Made by a program: the position numbers and the translations under genes. Under the pieces are notes generated by a model. The model was not told where the DNA came from, searched no databases, and saw only the letters and a list, made by a program, of their open reading frames with translations. From contig JAFEKR010000009.1 in NCBI GenBank assembly GCA_019022495.1, positions 1,178,001 through 1,242,000 of the forward strand: a stretch of 64,000 bases of DNA, written 5' to 3'. Each line of letters begins with the position of its first letter. The first letter of the stretch is position 1. The stretch comes from Epichloe hybrida (Eukaryota; Ascomycota; Sordariomycetes; Hypocreales; Clavicipitaceae). Of this stretch, positions 1 to 12,890 are shown one piece after another.

Positions 1-379
1 GGGAAGCCCTATACTAGTTAGAATACATATGCTTATAGAAGAAAATATATATCTCTACTTATACTTATAAGAATAGTAGTTTAAAAAGAGAAAGGGGGCC
101 TTTTTACTACTAACTCCCTATAAGTTTATAAAGGTAATATATAATAAGATAATTATATATACTATTATAAGTATAATAAAAGATAAGTTTATCTCTCTTA
201 AAGATAAAGAGAAGGTAAAAGCATATAAAACTATTAAAGATATCCTAGAGAAACTACATAAATTTAAAGATATATTTATATTAGATAAGGCAAGGAGCCT
301 CCTATTAAAGAAGTTAACTAATTACGTAATTAATCTTATACTAGGAGTTACACCCTTATATAGACTAATCTATTCTCTC

Positions 380-1640
380 TCCTAAAGCAAACTTAGGGAG
401 CTCTAGGAATATATTAATAATAACCTAAAGAAAGGCTAGATAAGACCCTTAAAGAGCCTAGTAGGTATGCCTATCCTATTTATACTAAAGAAAAATAGAA
501 CACTATAGCTATATATTAACTATTAAGGGCTTAATAAGGTAATATAAAAGAATTACTATGCTCTCCCCCTAATTTTAGAGATCCTTAATTAATACTAAGA
601 GGCCTATTTCTTTTCTAAGATTAATATTAAGGATATATACTACTAAATTTATATTAAAGAAGGTAATAAATAGAAGATAGCTTTTTGTATATATTATAGG
701 CACTATAAGTACTTTATAATACCTTTTAGGTTAATAAATACCCTAGCTACTTTCTAGAGTTATATCTATAAAGCACTATATAAGCTAGTTAATACTATTT
801 ATATAGTATATCTAGATAATATCTTAATCTTCTCTAAGATAAAGGAGGAGCATACTAAATATATTAAGTAAGTTCTTAAACACATAAGGTTAGCAAAGTT
901 AGATATAAAACCCTCTAAGTACTCTTTCTATAAGAAATTAGTAAAATTCCTAGGGTTTATTCTCTTTATTAATAGGATATTAATAAATACTTACTAGGTT
1001 AATATAATTAGAGAATAAAAGAAGCTAATAAGTTTTAAGGATATATAGTTATTTCTTAAGTTCTATAACTTTTACTAATAGTTTATTTATAAATACTCTA
1101 GGATTATAGCACCTTTTTATATATTAATAAAGGGTAGTTAAATAGTATTTAGACTAGGAGGTTTATATTTAGAGAAAAGGAGTAGTTAGTATTTAACTAG
1201 CTAAAAAATACCTTTTAGTAAGCGCCTTTACTCTAATACTATAACCTAAGTTAGGTAGTGTATATTAAGATAAATACCTTAATTTTTATAATAATAAGAA
1301 TCCTATCTTAGTAAGATAATAAGGGCTATTAGTATCTAGTAGCTTTTTAGTTAAGGAAGTTTATAGACGCTAAATATAACTATAGTATAGCTAATTAAGA
1401 GCTACTTACTATAGTAAAGTTATTTAAATACTAGTAATATTATATTAAAGGCATAAAGATACCTATAGAGGTCCTATTAGACTATTATAACCTATAAACC
1501 TTTATAAGGTAGTAAAAGCTAAATAGAAAATAAGTGTAATAGTATATATTCCTCTGCCCTTTCTATTTTATAATTAAGTATAGACTAAGGAAAAGTAACT
1601 ATATAGATATACTATTAAGAAAGTCTAATTATAAGGGTAA
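380..1640 (+). pseudogene. Gypsy reverse transcriptase and RNase H, broken by RIP stops
   Basis: The palm region is recognisable: a priming block at about 380-480, a D-Y-x-G-L-N-like segment near 520, an F-x-K-I-D-I-like strand near 615-650, and the active-site strand around 800-830, where the second Asp reads as Asn (GAT to AAT, a RIP-type change on the opposite strand). RNase H follows at 1,330-1,450, with the tether to integrase at 1,540-1,640. Many in-frame stops make it non-coding. Assignment to Ty3/Gypsy rests on the order RT, RNase H, integrase, chromodomain. Confidence 0.75.
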
Positions 1641-2099
1641 ACCTATATTAAATAAGGCGCTCCTACTAGAGCTTTAAAGGAAAATAGTAAATATTTATAT
1701 AGTAAAAGAAAAAGTACTAATATATTAAAGAAGTTATAGTATAATACTAGTCTTAGAACTTACTAAGGTAAGAGTAGCCTAGGTAGAAGGCTAGTTAGCT
1801 ACTATAAATTTAGTAATAGGTTAGCTAAATAAGGGTAATTTTAAGGAGAAGGTAGTATATATTTAAGATATTAGTATAGTATAAGTAATTTAGAGGGCTA
1901 TTATATTACTAAATCCTTACTAATTTATAGTAAATAAACTATTAGTGTAACTACTATAGAAGGTATAGGACTAAGATCTAGATTTATAAGAGTATAAAGG
2001 TAAGATTAACTCCTAAGTAAAAGGGAGGGGAAAAGCTAGTCTATAGTTATATAGTGTAAGGGGCCTCCTAATATATAAAAACTAGGTAGTTATTTCACA

Positions 2100-3370
2100 G
2101 GAGCCTATCTTATAATAGGAGCTTCTATAGCTACACTATAATAATTTATTAGTAAGTTACTTTAGGACTAAACACACTCTAAAGCTACTAAAATATTACT
2201 ATTAGTAGCTAGTAATAAGTAAACCTATTTTAGACTATATATCTAGCTACAAAGTATACTAGTATATAGTAGTAAGATAGCACTACCCTTATAGAAGCCT
2301 TAAATTATTACTAATACTAAGGTAACTATAGGTAAAGATCTTAATAGACTTTATTATAGGTTTACTACTAGTATAGCTAGGTAAGTAAGAAACTAACGTA
2401 ATCCTAGTAATTATAAACTAATTTACTAAGTACTTTATCTTCCTTCCTATAAAGACTATAATTAATATAGCTAAATTAGTAAAGTTATTCTATAAGGAGA
2501 TTAAGCTATAATTTAAAGCACTAGAGGGCATTATATCTAATAGAGGGTTAGTATTTATAAGCTAATTCTAGTTAGAGGTATATTACTAGTTATATATAAA
2601 GTAAAGGCTTTTAATAGTATTTTATCCCTAAACTAATAGGTAAATAAAGAGAATAAATTAAGTACTTAAGTATTACTTATAATATTTTATTAAAGAGAAC
2701 TAATAACTATAGCTAAAGCTACTCCTAATAGCCTAATTTATATATAATAATACTATTAATAAGATAATAAGCTACTCCCCTAACTACACTCTTATAGGCT
2801 ATTTACCTAAGTTTTACCTTACTATTAAGGGTAAGAGTATAGAGAAGGAGGTCCTAGAGGCTTATATATATATTAAAAAGCTATATAAGGTTAGGGAGAA
2901 ACTAGTATATAACTAGGTAAAGGCTACTAAAGCATAAGTAAAGTACTATAACTAGAGATATTAGCTAATAACCTTAAAAAAAGAAGACTTAGTACTACTA
3001 TTAGTAAAGAATATTAGGCTTAAGGATATAAAATAGAAGCTAAACCTAAGATTTATTAGGCTATTTTAGATACTTAATACTATAGGTAAATAAGCATACT
3101 AACTAGCACTACCTAATAAGTATAGCTAACTATATAATATATTCTATATTAGCCTATTAAAGCTATAGAATTACTAGGAAGACACCCTAGATAAGGATAT
3201 ACTAATACTAGACCTTAAAGATAATAATAATAAGTTTAAAGTTAAAGAAGTTAGGGATTATAGGAAGATATATAAAGGTAATAAATACCTAGTAAAATAG
3301 AAGGGCTAGCTAAGTAAATATAATTAATAGGTAGTATTAGAAGATATAAAAAGCGCTTAATATATAATTT
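2100..3370 (+). pseudogene. Gypsy integrase with C-terminal chromodomain, broken
   Basis: An H-H-like zinc-binding segment begins near 2,110. The catalytic core follows with a D-F-I-x-G-L-like stretch near 2,345 and an S-x-R-G-like stretch near 2,525-2,550. A conserved x-Y-N-N block lies near 2,735-2,760. Near 3,235-3,350 comes an aromatic-rich K-Y-L-V-K segment followed by a K-G-W/Y-like block, typical of the integrase chromodomain of chromoviruses. These domains are known in the family to direct insertion to methylated-H3K9 chromatin. Multiple TAG and TAA stops; not functional. Confidence 0.75.
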
Positions 3371-4935
3371 AAGCTTTTTATTAAAGTAAAATAAGTAAAA
3401 AGCATAGTAAGATATAAGTAAGTTATAAGTAATAAGGGATAAGGTAATTATAAAAAAGGCCTAGCCTTATTAGCTACTATTATACTCTAATTAAAACCCT
3501 TATTAAACTATTTACTAAATAATAAAAGAAAAAATACCTATAAGGAAGGGAGTCTTATAGGAAACCCTTCTATAGTTACCCCTTTATGTGTTAAAATAAC
3601 GCTATTATAAAGGAGGTACTTAGCGCCCTTACTCTTATCCTCCTAAACTACTACCTTTATTACCTAGAAAAACTAGTGCTTTACTACCCCCTAGGGTATA
3701 AATCCTAGATTATAATATTATAGCTATAAAGTTATTTTTCTCTTCTAGGAATTATAATATATAATATAGTTTAGCTAAAAAAGTTAGTAAATAAGTAGTA
3801 AAGGAGGAGTAATAACTTATAATCCCTAGGGTAAGGGTAAGATATATAGTAACTAAAAGTTACTAGCGCGAAATAATATACTAATTATACACGGCCGAAG
3901 TAGCTTACCTAGGGAGTAAGCAAAGGTCTAGAGAATATATAATAAAACATACCTAATAGACCTTAGTGGCCTTAGTTAAACTAAAGGAAATATAATAAGC
4001 TATGTTAGCGTAATTAAACCTTAAAATAAGGTTTAGATAATAGGTGCTAAAATAGTAGCAAGTTACCTTAGAAAATATATAATTATTAGGGTTATTAGGG
4101 TTCTAATTACTTAGGGTATTTATTAAAGTTTTTACCTAATTAAGGGTAGTAAGAAAATCTAGAAAATCCCCTTATATAGTTAGTATTACCTAAAGAGATA
4201 TAGGTAATTAGGGACTAAAAGAGTAGAGAATATAATATACTTACTATCTTGCAAGTATTACTATATTTAATATACTAAATATAATGCTTTAAATGTTTCT
4301 CTTTAATAATAGTAATTAGTATACTAGGGAATTAATAGTTAATCTAAGGGATATTAGGCTTAGCTAGAGATTTCTTCTTAAAGTCTACGTAACCTATATG
4401 TAAATAATATATATAGGAATATTCTCTTAAATAGATAATAGGGATAGCTATAATAATAACACTTTTAATACTTTCCCTATCTAATTCTATTTTAATAATA
4501 AGGTAAGTAGTAAAGGTAAAGTTATAGTAACTAATAATATAATAGTATCTAGGGAAAAGTTTACTATAAATAAGAAAGGGAAAAGTTAGTAATATAATAG
4601 GGAGTTATAGGTGAATTTATACTTAAATACTAATATTATTTATTATTATTTTAGTATAGCTACTACTTAGTAAATAGCTATATAGTACTTACTAAAAGCT
4701 ATTTAGGAGCCTAGCTAAAAGTAAGGGGGTAATTATAAGGCCTTACTTATAACACTAGCGCGCTAGCGTACCACTAGGCAAGCGCACCACGCCCTAGGGC
4801 TAGGTTTATGTAATACTAGTAAGTCACTACCTATAAGTTAGCAACTCGCACGCATAACACACTTAGACCTAGCAAGCTTTAGTCAATATACGAACGCCCC
4901 CATACCTCTTGCCTAGCTATCCCTCTGTTCTCATA

Positions 4936-7900
4936 AGGTATATATATTATTAAACCTAGAGTCCTAAAGACTAAGGAAATAAAAAAGAAAATACCTATCC
5001 TATCTTAAAAGTATTATTACCTTATTAATTAGTAAAACTCCCTCCTTACTTAGGCTTAGTTTAACCTAGCTTCTGTTTAGTTAGCCCTTAGGGTATCCCT
5101 AGCTATAAATACTACTATAATAAATATTACTAGTCTTAATATTACCTCTTTTATTAGCGCTAGCCCTTTAGGTAATTATAGTATAGCTTAATCTATATAA
5201 TAAGTTATAGGTATTTTATTCTAATAGAACTAATAAGTTATAGGCAGGCTAAGTATAATATATATAGAGATATATAATTAGTTTACTATGCTTCTCTAAG
5301 CTTTATTACCTTATTACTAAGATAAAATTTATTAATATTCTTAGATTACTAGGTTAAGTAATAAATCTCCTTTATATTACTACTAGTATTATTTATACTA
5401 TTCTTTTATATTAGGTTTAACTTATAATTATATTCCTAGGTTATTAGGAGCTAGCTATCCTCTAGCTAGAAATAATATACCTTCTTCTCCTAGCTATTCT
5501 CCTCCTATATACTATTCTCTTACTAGGTCTTCTATTACACCCCCTCTTACTTATACTCCTTATAATAACCTTACTTACACTATCCTAGTTCTAGGTTATA
5601 CCTAATATAAACTAAATAAATAACTTATTATACTATACCTATTACTTAGTAAAGAAAGTGCTATAGCTATAGTAGTAGTAGTATAACTTTAGCTAGAGGT
5701 AATACCTTCCTATTTATTTTCTCTTAGTAATTAGGGTAATAACTTACTAGATAAGTATTCTTATTAAGTAGTAGTAGTAAAATATAGTAAATAGGTATCT
5801 AAGGTACTTATAGGAGTCTTTATAGCTATATAAGTTTTCTAAAATTAATTAGGTTTATTATTAGTTTATATATTACTTTATTCTACCTTAAATTTATTAA
5901 GTACTTATGTTTTCTTTATACTTTCTAGTAGCTCCTATATTAGTTAGGAGTATCCTACTTACTTAACTAAAATATTCTATTATCTTCCTTACCCCTATAT
6001 ATTTTAAGCTACTAGAATCTGCTTAACCTAATATTTCTCTATAAGCTTATTATTACCCTTTACTAGAACCTATTTAGAACCTAGGTATAAGTCTTATAGC
6101 TATTAGCTTAGGAGTAGGTCTTCTATTATATATTTAATAAGGTCTATATAAAAAACTAGATAAATACCCCTTAGTATATTAAGTTAGACTATAAGAGAGG
6201 ATAGCACTTCTATAACTATATACTTTATAGCTACCTAGTTAAGTTTCCTTAAGGGGTAGTTTATCTTTATATTCCTAAGTAATAGCTATACCTTATCCCT
6301 AACCTAAAAACATTTTACTAGGTGTCTTAATACTAATATTATATCTTATTACTATTACTATATATAAGCTATTATAGCCTAAGCTAAATAGGTACCCTCT
6401 TAGAGATAGCTAAGGAAATAAATAGCTTTCCTCTTTAGTATAGTTATAGATATAGGCATATCTAGTTAGGTTTAAATTAGTTTAAGATTATATCTGTAAA
6501 GTAATTTATTTAGGCTTACTTTAGTAGCTAATAAGGTCCTATTATTAATCGCTAGTTAATAAGTAGTAAGGTATTCTAGCTAGTTATACTATAAGAAGGA
6601 AATAGTAATGTATAGAATTACTTATACCTCCTAGTTTACCTATTCTATACTACTATTAGTCTAAGGATAGTATAATATAAAGAGTAATTAATCTATCCTT
6701 ACTAGAGAATATAATATTATCTAAAATTATCCTAACTAGTCTAAGCCTTAGTTTATAATAATAAACTAAGGGAATTCTCTAAACCTTTACTAAACTATCT
6801 TAAAGCGTTCTATATAATCCTTAGCTTTTATAAAGGTTATAGCCTTAAGCTATATAAACTTTAATAGCCTATCTATAATAACTATAAGGTATTAAGGTTA
6901 CTTAGGTAATAAAGCTAGTAAGTTTATTATAAAGTTAATAAAGATTTATAACTAAAACTAATTAGGGATTAGTAAAGGCTTTAGTAAGCCCTAGTATTAC
7001 TAATAGCTCTTATAGCTACTAATATAGTAGTAGTTATAAATAAATCTTACTATGTCCTATAATATTCTATCCTAATAAAACTATTATTATAGAATTTAAA
7101 ACATAGTATTATAGCTAGGGTAACCTATAACTAGTAAGTTATAACTTTATTAAATAAGAGTTATTATAAGGGGTTCCTAGGCTAGGACTTATATATACCC
7201 CTAGAACTATAGCATGCTATAGGCACTTATAGAATAATCTATAACTTATTCTTTTATTATTACTTCTAGGGGAAACTTCCTAGCACCCTCCTAAATAGCT
7301 TTTAGTTATATACTATATATAAGGTCTAATATAATAGCCTAGTCCTAAAGGTCCTAAAGGTGCTTACTAGTAAAGAGAGCCTCCCTTGCTAAAGGTAAGG
7401 ATAATTAGTGTATATATAAGGCTATAATAGGTTTATCTAGGTCTGTTTCTAGTAATAGGAATAGTTATATAATTATAATTAGCTATAGAACCTATCCCTA
7501 TCTTAAGGACTCCTTATATTAGTCCTATTCCCTCCTAGATAAGGCGTCTAGGTATTATGCCTATATGCTAGGTTTATAACGCAAATAGAAATTAAATAGC
7601 ATAAGTATGTCTACCTATTAAGCTTACTATTCTAATATTAGTCTTAGTGTTATAAAGTACTCTAAGTTCTTATAGTCTATATAAATTATAAATAAGTAAG
7701 AGATACCTTATAACTTTACTAACTATACCTTTAAGTATAAAATAATAGCTAGTAGCTTCTTATTATAGATTATATAATTCTTTTATAATACTATAAGACT
7801 AGTAAAGTAGTAGGCTACTAGGTATAATATACTATCTAGTCCTAATTATAAGAGGTAACTACTAAGGGCTATTCCTAAGTAGTTAGCCTCTACTACTATA

Positions 7901-10900
7901 AGGTAGTCTAGATCCTATTATACTAGGATAGGATATATAATAAAAGTATTCTTTAGCCTCTTAAAAGCCTTATTCTCCTCTAGTCCCTAGTAAAATAAAG
8001 TATTTCTCTTAGTAAGATAAATAAGGGGGGCTACTAACTTAGAGAAGTTACTAATAAAGTTATAATAGAAGTTTATAAACCCTAAGAAGCTTTAGACCCC
8101 CTATAGCTTTATAGGTACTACCTATTCCCTTATAGCTATTACCTTTATAGGATTAGGATAAATTAAGCATTTTACTATAATAATATATCCTAGGTATTAG
8201 ACCTCTTTAATAGTAAATATAGACTTATTAATATTAAGGTATAGTCCTATAGAACGTAAGCGTCCTAATATTAATTATACCTTTACTATATAGTCCTTCC
8301 TTAATCCCCTAGAGTAAACTAGAATATTATTAAGGTAAGCTATTATAAAGTCCCCTAATACATCCCCTAAGGATTTATTAATATTCTATTAGAAGGTTAC
8401 TAGTATACTTACTAGGCGAAATAGATAAACTAACTATTTAAATAGTCTAAACCTAGTATAAAAGGCAGTAAGGTGCTTTTTACCCTTAGCTATCTATAGT
8501 TTATAAAATACTATATAAATATTTACCTTTATAAACTAATATACCTAGGAGAGGGAGCGTAGTATCTCCTTAATTAATAGGAGTAGATATTAATTCTATA
8601 CTATAATCTTATTAAGTATATAATAGTTCACGTAAAACCACTATCCCCTATTTACTTTCTTTATAAGAAGAATAAGGGCTATAGCTAATAAGAAGCTAGC
8701 GTAAATCTAGCCCTTATTTATTAGATTTATTATCTAGTAATAAACCTCTAATAACTAATCCCTTAGTATATTATATAGTAAACCCCATAGGAGTATTAGT
8801 TTAGATCTATCTAGATTCCTATATAAATATATATAATAATTAAGGGAACCCCTATATAGGGGTAAGCTATTAGCTTTAGCCTTATTAAAAAGATTTGTAA
8901 AGTCTGCTAATTCCCTTAGTAATATAGCTATATTAAAGCTATCTAGTTTTATTTTAGGTACTATAATCTATAGTACTATTATTATTTCTTTAAGGCTTAT
9001 AGCTATAAACCTTATTATAGTATCCCTTATCTTTTATACCTATTACGCCTTAGCTATATATAAGAAACTAATAATCCCTTATACTAGGGCTTCCCCCCTA
9101 TGCTTAGTAGCTTTTAAAATATAAAGGCCCTTTACTATACTAATTACTAGTTACTATTTTACTATATAAATTATAATATTATAGTACTTTAGCTATAGTA
9201 TACTAAAGATAATATCCTAGGTAAGACTTAGGATAATATATAAGTATACTAATAACTCCTACTTATTAATATTAATACTAGCTTATACTATATAGGTAAT
9301 AAAGGAGAACTCCTCTCTTTATTACCTCCCTCTTCTCTCTATTTTTACTATAGTATATACTTACCTTTATTTTAGTAGTTATATAAGCTCTAGGCTAAGC
9401 TATCTTGCTACTAATTTACTAATAGTACTATAGTAATTATAGCTATAATTAATCTAGATATTAATATAAAAATATATATTAAAAAGTACTAGGATTAAGA
9501 AAGGTAGTTAGTTTATATATTAATCTATATCTCTATCTATATCTATAAACTAGCTATACTTATTTAAATCTATAGCTACTAGCTAGCCCCTTTGCCCTTA
9601 TATAAAACTTTACTTAAGGGCTACTTATTTTCTAAGGAGTTTATAATAACCTCCTTATCTACGCTTTTTATATTTACCCTATATAAGTTAATCTAGACCT
9701 TAGGTTAGTAAGGCAGGAGAAAGGTATATTCCTAAATATAATAGTCTTTAAATCTATAATATAAGTAATACCCCTCTTAGTAGTATTTAGTTAGTTTTAC
9801 CTAGGTTACTTACTTAGCCCTTAGCTAATTTATATTTCTCTTTAGGCCCTTATCCTTCTTATCTAGCTTATTTTACTTACCTTATTAAGTTATTATAGCA
9901 CACACTCCTATTATAAGTATATTACTATTATAGTTTATTTATTAAGAAGTAAGTTAGCCTAGCTAGGGTTTATATTAGTTCTAAAACTTCTTCTCTAAGG
10001 TATAAGATTTAATATTAATTATAAAACTATAATACTAAGTAACTATAATATAGTATTCTATTTAGCTTATTCCCTTACTAATAGATATTTCTCTTATATG
10101 CTTATTAATTATATATTAAAGCTTAGCTAGCTTAATATCCTTAGTCTAATAGGTCCCCCTTACTAGGGAGAGTTTCTATTTAAAATAAATAAAAAATATA
10201 GTAAATAGCTCCCTTATCCCTTATTTTATCTAGTTAAGTTCTATAAGGGCTATCTTCTATCTATAGGGATTTATATAAAGTGTTTCTAAGTAAGTTAGGA
10301 AAGCTATAGGGTTATAGTTATTTATATAGCCTATCTTAAAGAATAATATAATTAAAGCCTAAACCTTAGGTAATAGGTTCTAGTAAATAAATACCTATTA
10401 GTCCTTATTAGACCTAATAAAGTCCTTATTTATCTCTAACTTATATTTTATTAGGAACTTCTAGGTAGTAAATATAGCCTTATTACTATTATATAAGTTA
10501 CCTATAGGAATTAGTTTTTAGCGGATTTATAATATAAGGGATAGTAAGGCTAGCCCTTAAAGTAAAATATAATCTAGATTAATTCTAGTAGGGTCTATTA
10601 GGGTATTTAGTAGGAAGTTTTATTATACTACTAATTCTAGGTTTATATATATATATTATTATAGGCTTTTAATTACCCTTACCTACTATACGAGTATTAG
10701 TTAAAGTATCTTAAACTAGGCATTCTAGGCTTTTAGTAGTACTATAGCTTTGGATAGGGGGGTATAAGTCCCCTAGCTAGGTTAGTTATAAGGCTAAAGC
10801 GTGTCTATTAGGTCTATTATTATTTACTTTATTTCTTTTAGTAGCTTTCTTTTTAGACTAAAGGAAGTCTCTTAATTATTATAGACTAGCCCCTAGGTAG

Positions 10901-11096
10901 CTATAATAGGGTGTTAATATAGTATTAAGAGACTTAGGGAAGAGAAGGGAAAGGATAAGAGGCTATCCCTAGTTATGCCCCTTATACCCTCTTAGCTCCT
11001 TATGTAAGCCCCCCCTTTCCTTACCTTACCTATTCCTGCTTGCCCTTACCCTTCCTACTATACAGAAAATGCTTAGGCAAAGCCTAAGCCCTTACA
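4936..11096 (-). mobile_element. RIP-decayed Gypsy remnant on the minus strand
   Basis: Reading the minus strand from about 11,096 downwards gives a leader, then gag and protease-like sequence (about 10,750-9,000), reverse transcriptase (about 8,950-8,030), RNase H (about 7,950-7,600) and integrase (about 7,150-6,100). The RT shows the Y-L-x-N-I active-site strand near 8,320-8,345 and the F-L-G-F-x-N-F-Y block at about 8,030-8,100. The integrase zinc-binding segment is at about 7,020-7,140. A possible outer LTR end (TGTAAGGGCTTAGG on minus) lies at 11,083-11,096, abutting a Copia tail. The other end was not found. All coding parts carry RIP-type stops. Confidence 0.72.
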
Positions 11097-11466
11097 ATAT
11101 ATTACTAAAGTTTAACTATATTAGGCAATAGGTTTTAGAGGGTTTAGCTAAAATCGAATATCTGGATACGAAGTCAATGCCTGCAGATAGTCTTACGAAA
11201 CCTCTTTCTAGACCTCTTTATTAGGCTTTTATTAAGCTTCTAGGGCTTAATAATTACTAAACTAACAACTAATTCTCTTTAATAGGGAACTAAAAACAAC
11301 GTTAAAAAGGGAGCTATATTTAACAATAGCTAGGAATTCAAAAGGGGGCTTTTTATATTTTCCTGTTTTTCCCTTTTATTTATTATTATTAAAAGTTATT
11401 GTTTTTACCCTATAGTCTCTTTATACACTTCTAATTGTTTTTAATGTAATTCTTTTGTAAAGGGGG
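11097..11466 (+). mobile_element. 3' end of a Copia pol plus polypurine tract
   Basis: 11,150-11,270 reads as the C-terminal tail of Copia RNase H, with an M-P-A-D-S-L-T-K-P-L motif, the hallmark M/V-A-D-x-x-T-K-x-L end of Copia pol. Two clustered non-coding stretches follow. AAAGGGGG immediately precedes the LTR at 11,467 and is the expected polypurine tract. The upstream body of this Copia is missing; the junction at about 11,096 coincides with the probable end of the minus-strand Gypsy. This tail is much less mutated than the sequence to its left. Confidence 0.8.
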
Positions 11467-12282
11467 TGTTAAAAATAAGATATATTTTTAGCCCTTTTCT
11501 AGTTAAAGAACCTTTTTATTACTAGCTTACTTTATAAGTCTAATAGCTACACTGTAGCTATTAATAGTTACAAAGGGAGCTATTAATAGCTATGTTATAG
11601 CTACTAATAGCTATGTTTAACTATGTGAATAACTAATTAGTTAATTATATTATAGCTATAAGTATAGCTATAACTACACTACTAGTAATTAGGTAAGCTA
11701 GGGTAATGTAAGCTAGGGTAATATAAGTAGGTTACCTTACACGTAACTTACCCTATAGCTATCTTTAATAGTGATTTTCTCTTTAACTAAAGGTTATATA
11801 AAAGTTTTATCTATAGTAAATTAAAGCTAGAAGATAGGGCTTTCTCTTTATATAAGGTTATTTTTTAGACTAAAAGTTAGTGTATATAGGTTACTAGCTA
11901 GTATAGTAGTAAGTTGTTTTTTCGATTTTTGTATATAAATGAATTTTGCGGAAAATTAAAAGTAGCCTATAAGACCCTATTAGCAGCCTAGATTTACTAA
12001 TATAGTTAGTAAGTCTATAAGAGAAAGAAAATCTTTTTAACTAGCTAGATAGCTAGTCCTCTTAACTAATAATAGCCGCATTACCTGTATAATATATCTA
12101 AAATTAATTCTATTGCTTTATAAGATATTATAAAAGTAATCTAGATTGAATTCTATTAGTTAATAACTGCCATAACCTTCCGTTACGTTACGTTAATTGA
12201 TTTAACGTTGTAGCCCTATTAGTCCTTAACCGTAGAGCTTGCACCTGTACAGCTGTTGCCAGCTAGCAACTAGCTCCCTACA
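11467..12282 (+). repeat. Copia 3' LTR, 816 bp (TGTTAAAAATA...CCCTACA)
   Basis: It begins TGTTAAAAATAAGATATA directly after a purine tract and ends CTCCCTACA. A second copy lies at 29,727-30,543 with the same start, end and length. The two align along their whole length and differ mainly by C/T and G/A changes, consistent with RIP. Position after a Copia pol tail identifies this copy as the 3' LTR; the other copy is a 5' LTR of a different insertion. Confidence 0.88.
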
Positions 12283-12890
12283 TTTCAATACTAGCTATAG
12301 TTAGGTTCTTTTCTTATCTCTTATTATTCTATTACCTCATATTAGTAACCATAGCTCTAAGGATATAGATTTATAGGTTTATTTTATTTCTAACCTTAGC
12401 TATACTCTAGTAGTTTTTTGAATAGTTTCTTTACTAGGTTATTTATTATTTATTTATTTAATACTAGTTTTAATTTCTTTATCCTTCAAGGTATAATTAA
12501 TTTATATAAAGTAAATTAAACAAAATAATAAGTCCTAGTCTTATTACTATAAAGTTATACTAAAAAGATATTAGGTAGTAATAGTAGTTAATTACTCTCT
12601 GCTCTAGCTATGGTTGCCTTATAATTACTACTACTCTGATTTACCCTTAATTACCTAAGCCATTTTGCCACTCAACACCCCTACGTGGGGCGCTAACATC
12701 CGCGATGGCCTTGTGGGCTGCACGTAACAATGACTATAACCATTTTTTAAAATCTTCATCCTCCTCCTACCAAGGTTTAACTGGTGACACTAATAAGTTT
12801 GTAAATATACTACATTTGCAATAACTCATAAGCGTAAAAAAAATTATTAAAAATCAATCACTCGATTATTCTGTCATCTTCAGTCCACAT
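12283..12890. other. Intergenic: RIP edge and downstream flank of transaldolase
   Basis: 12,283-12,600 is AT-rich and partly RIP-like. From about 12,600 CpG and CpA return to normal frequency. No coding region is supported. The last 100 bp before 12,891 should contain the transaldolase 3' UTR and polyadenylation site; an A-rich stretch (AAAAAAATTATTAAAAATC on +) lies near 12,837. Confidence 0.6.

Larger units (their letters stand above)
1..4935 (+). mobile_element. RIP-decayed chromodomain Gypsy (chromovirus) remnant
   Basis: Frame-by-frame reading on + gives a Gypsy pol in the usual order despite many stops. Reverse transcriptase lies at about 380-1,000, RNase H at about 1,250-1,640, integrase at about 2,100-2,950 and a chromodomain at about 3,230-3,370. 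Nearly all stops are TAG or TAA where CAG, CAA or TGG is expected, as RIP predicts. The 5' part lies outside the window. From about 4,290 to 4,930 the sequence recurs, inverted, at 34,284-34,920, so this is probably part of its 3' LTR; the LTR start was not located. CpG survives locally around 4,745-4,910. Not functional. Confidence 0.8.
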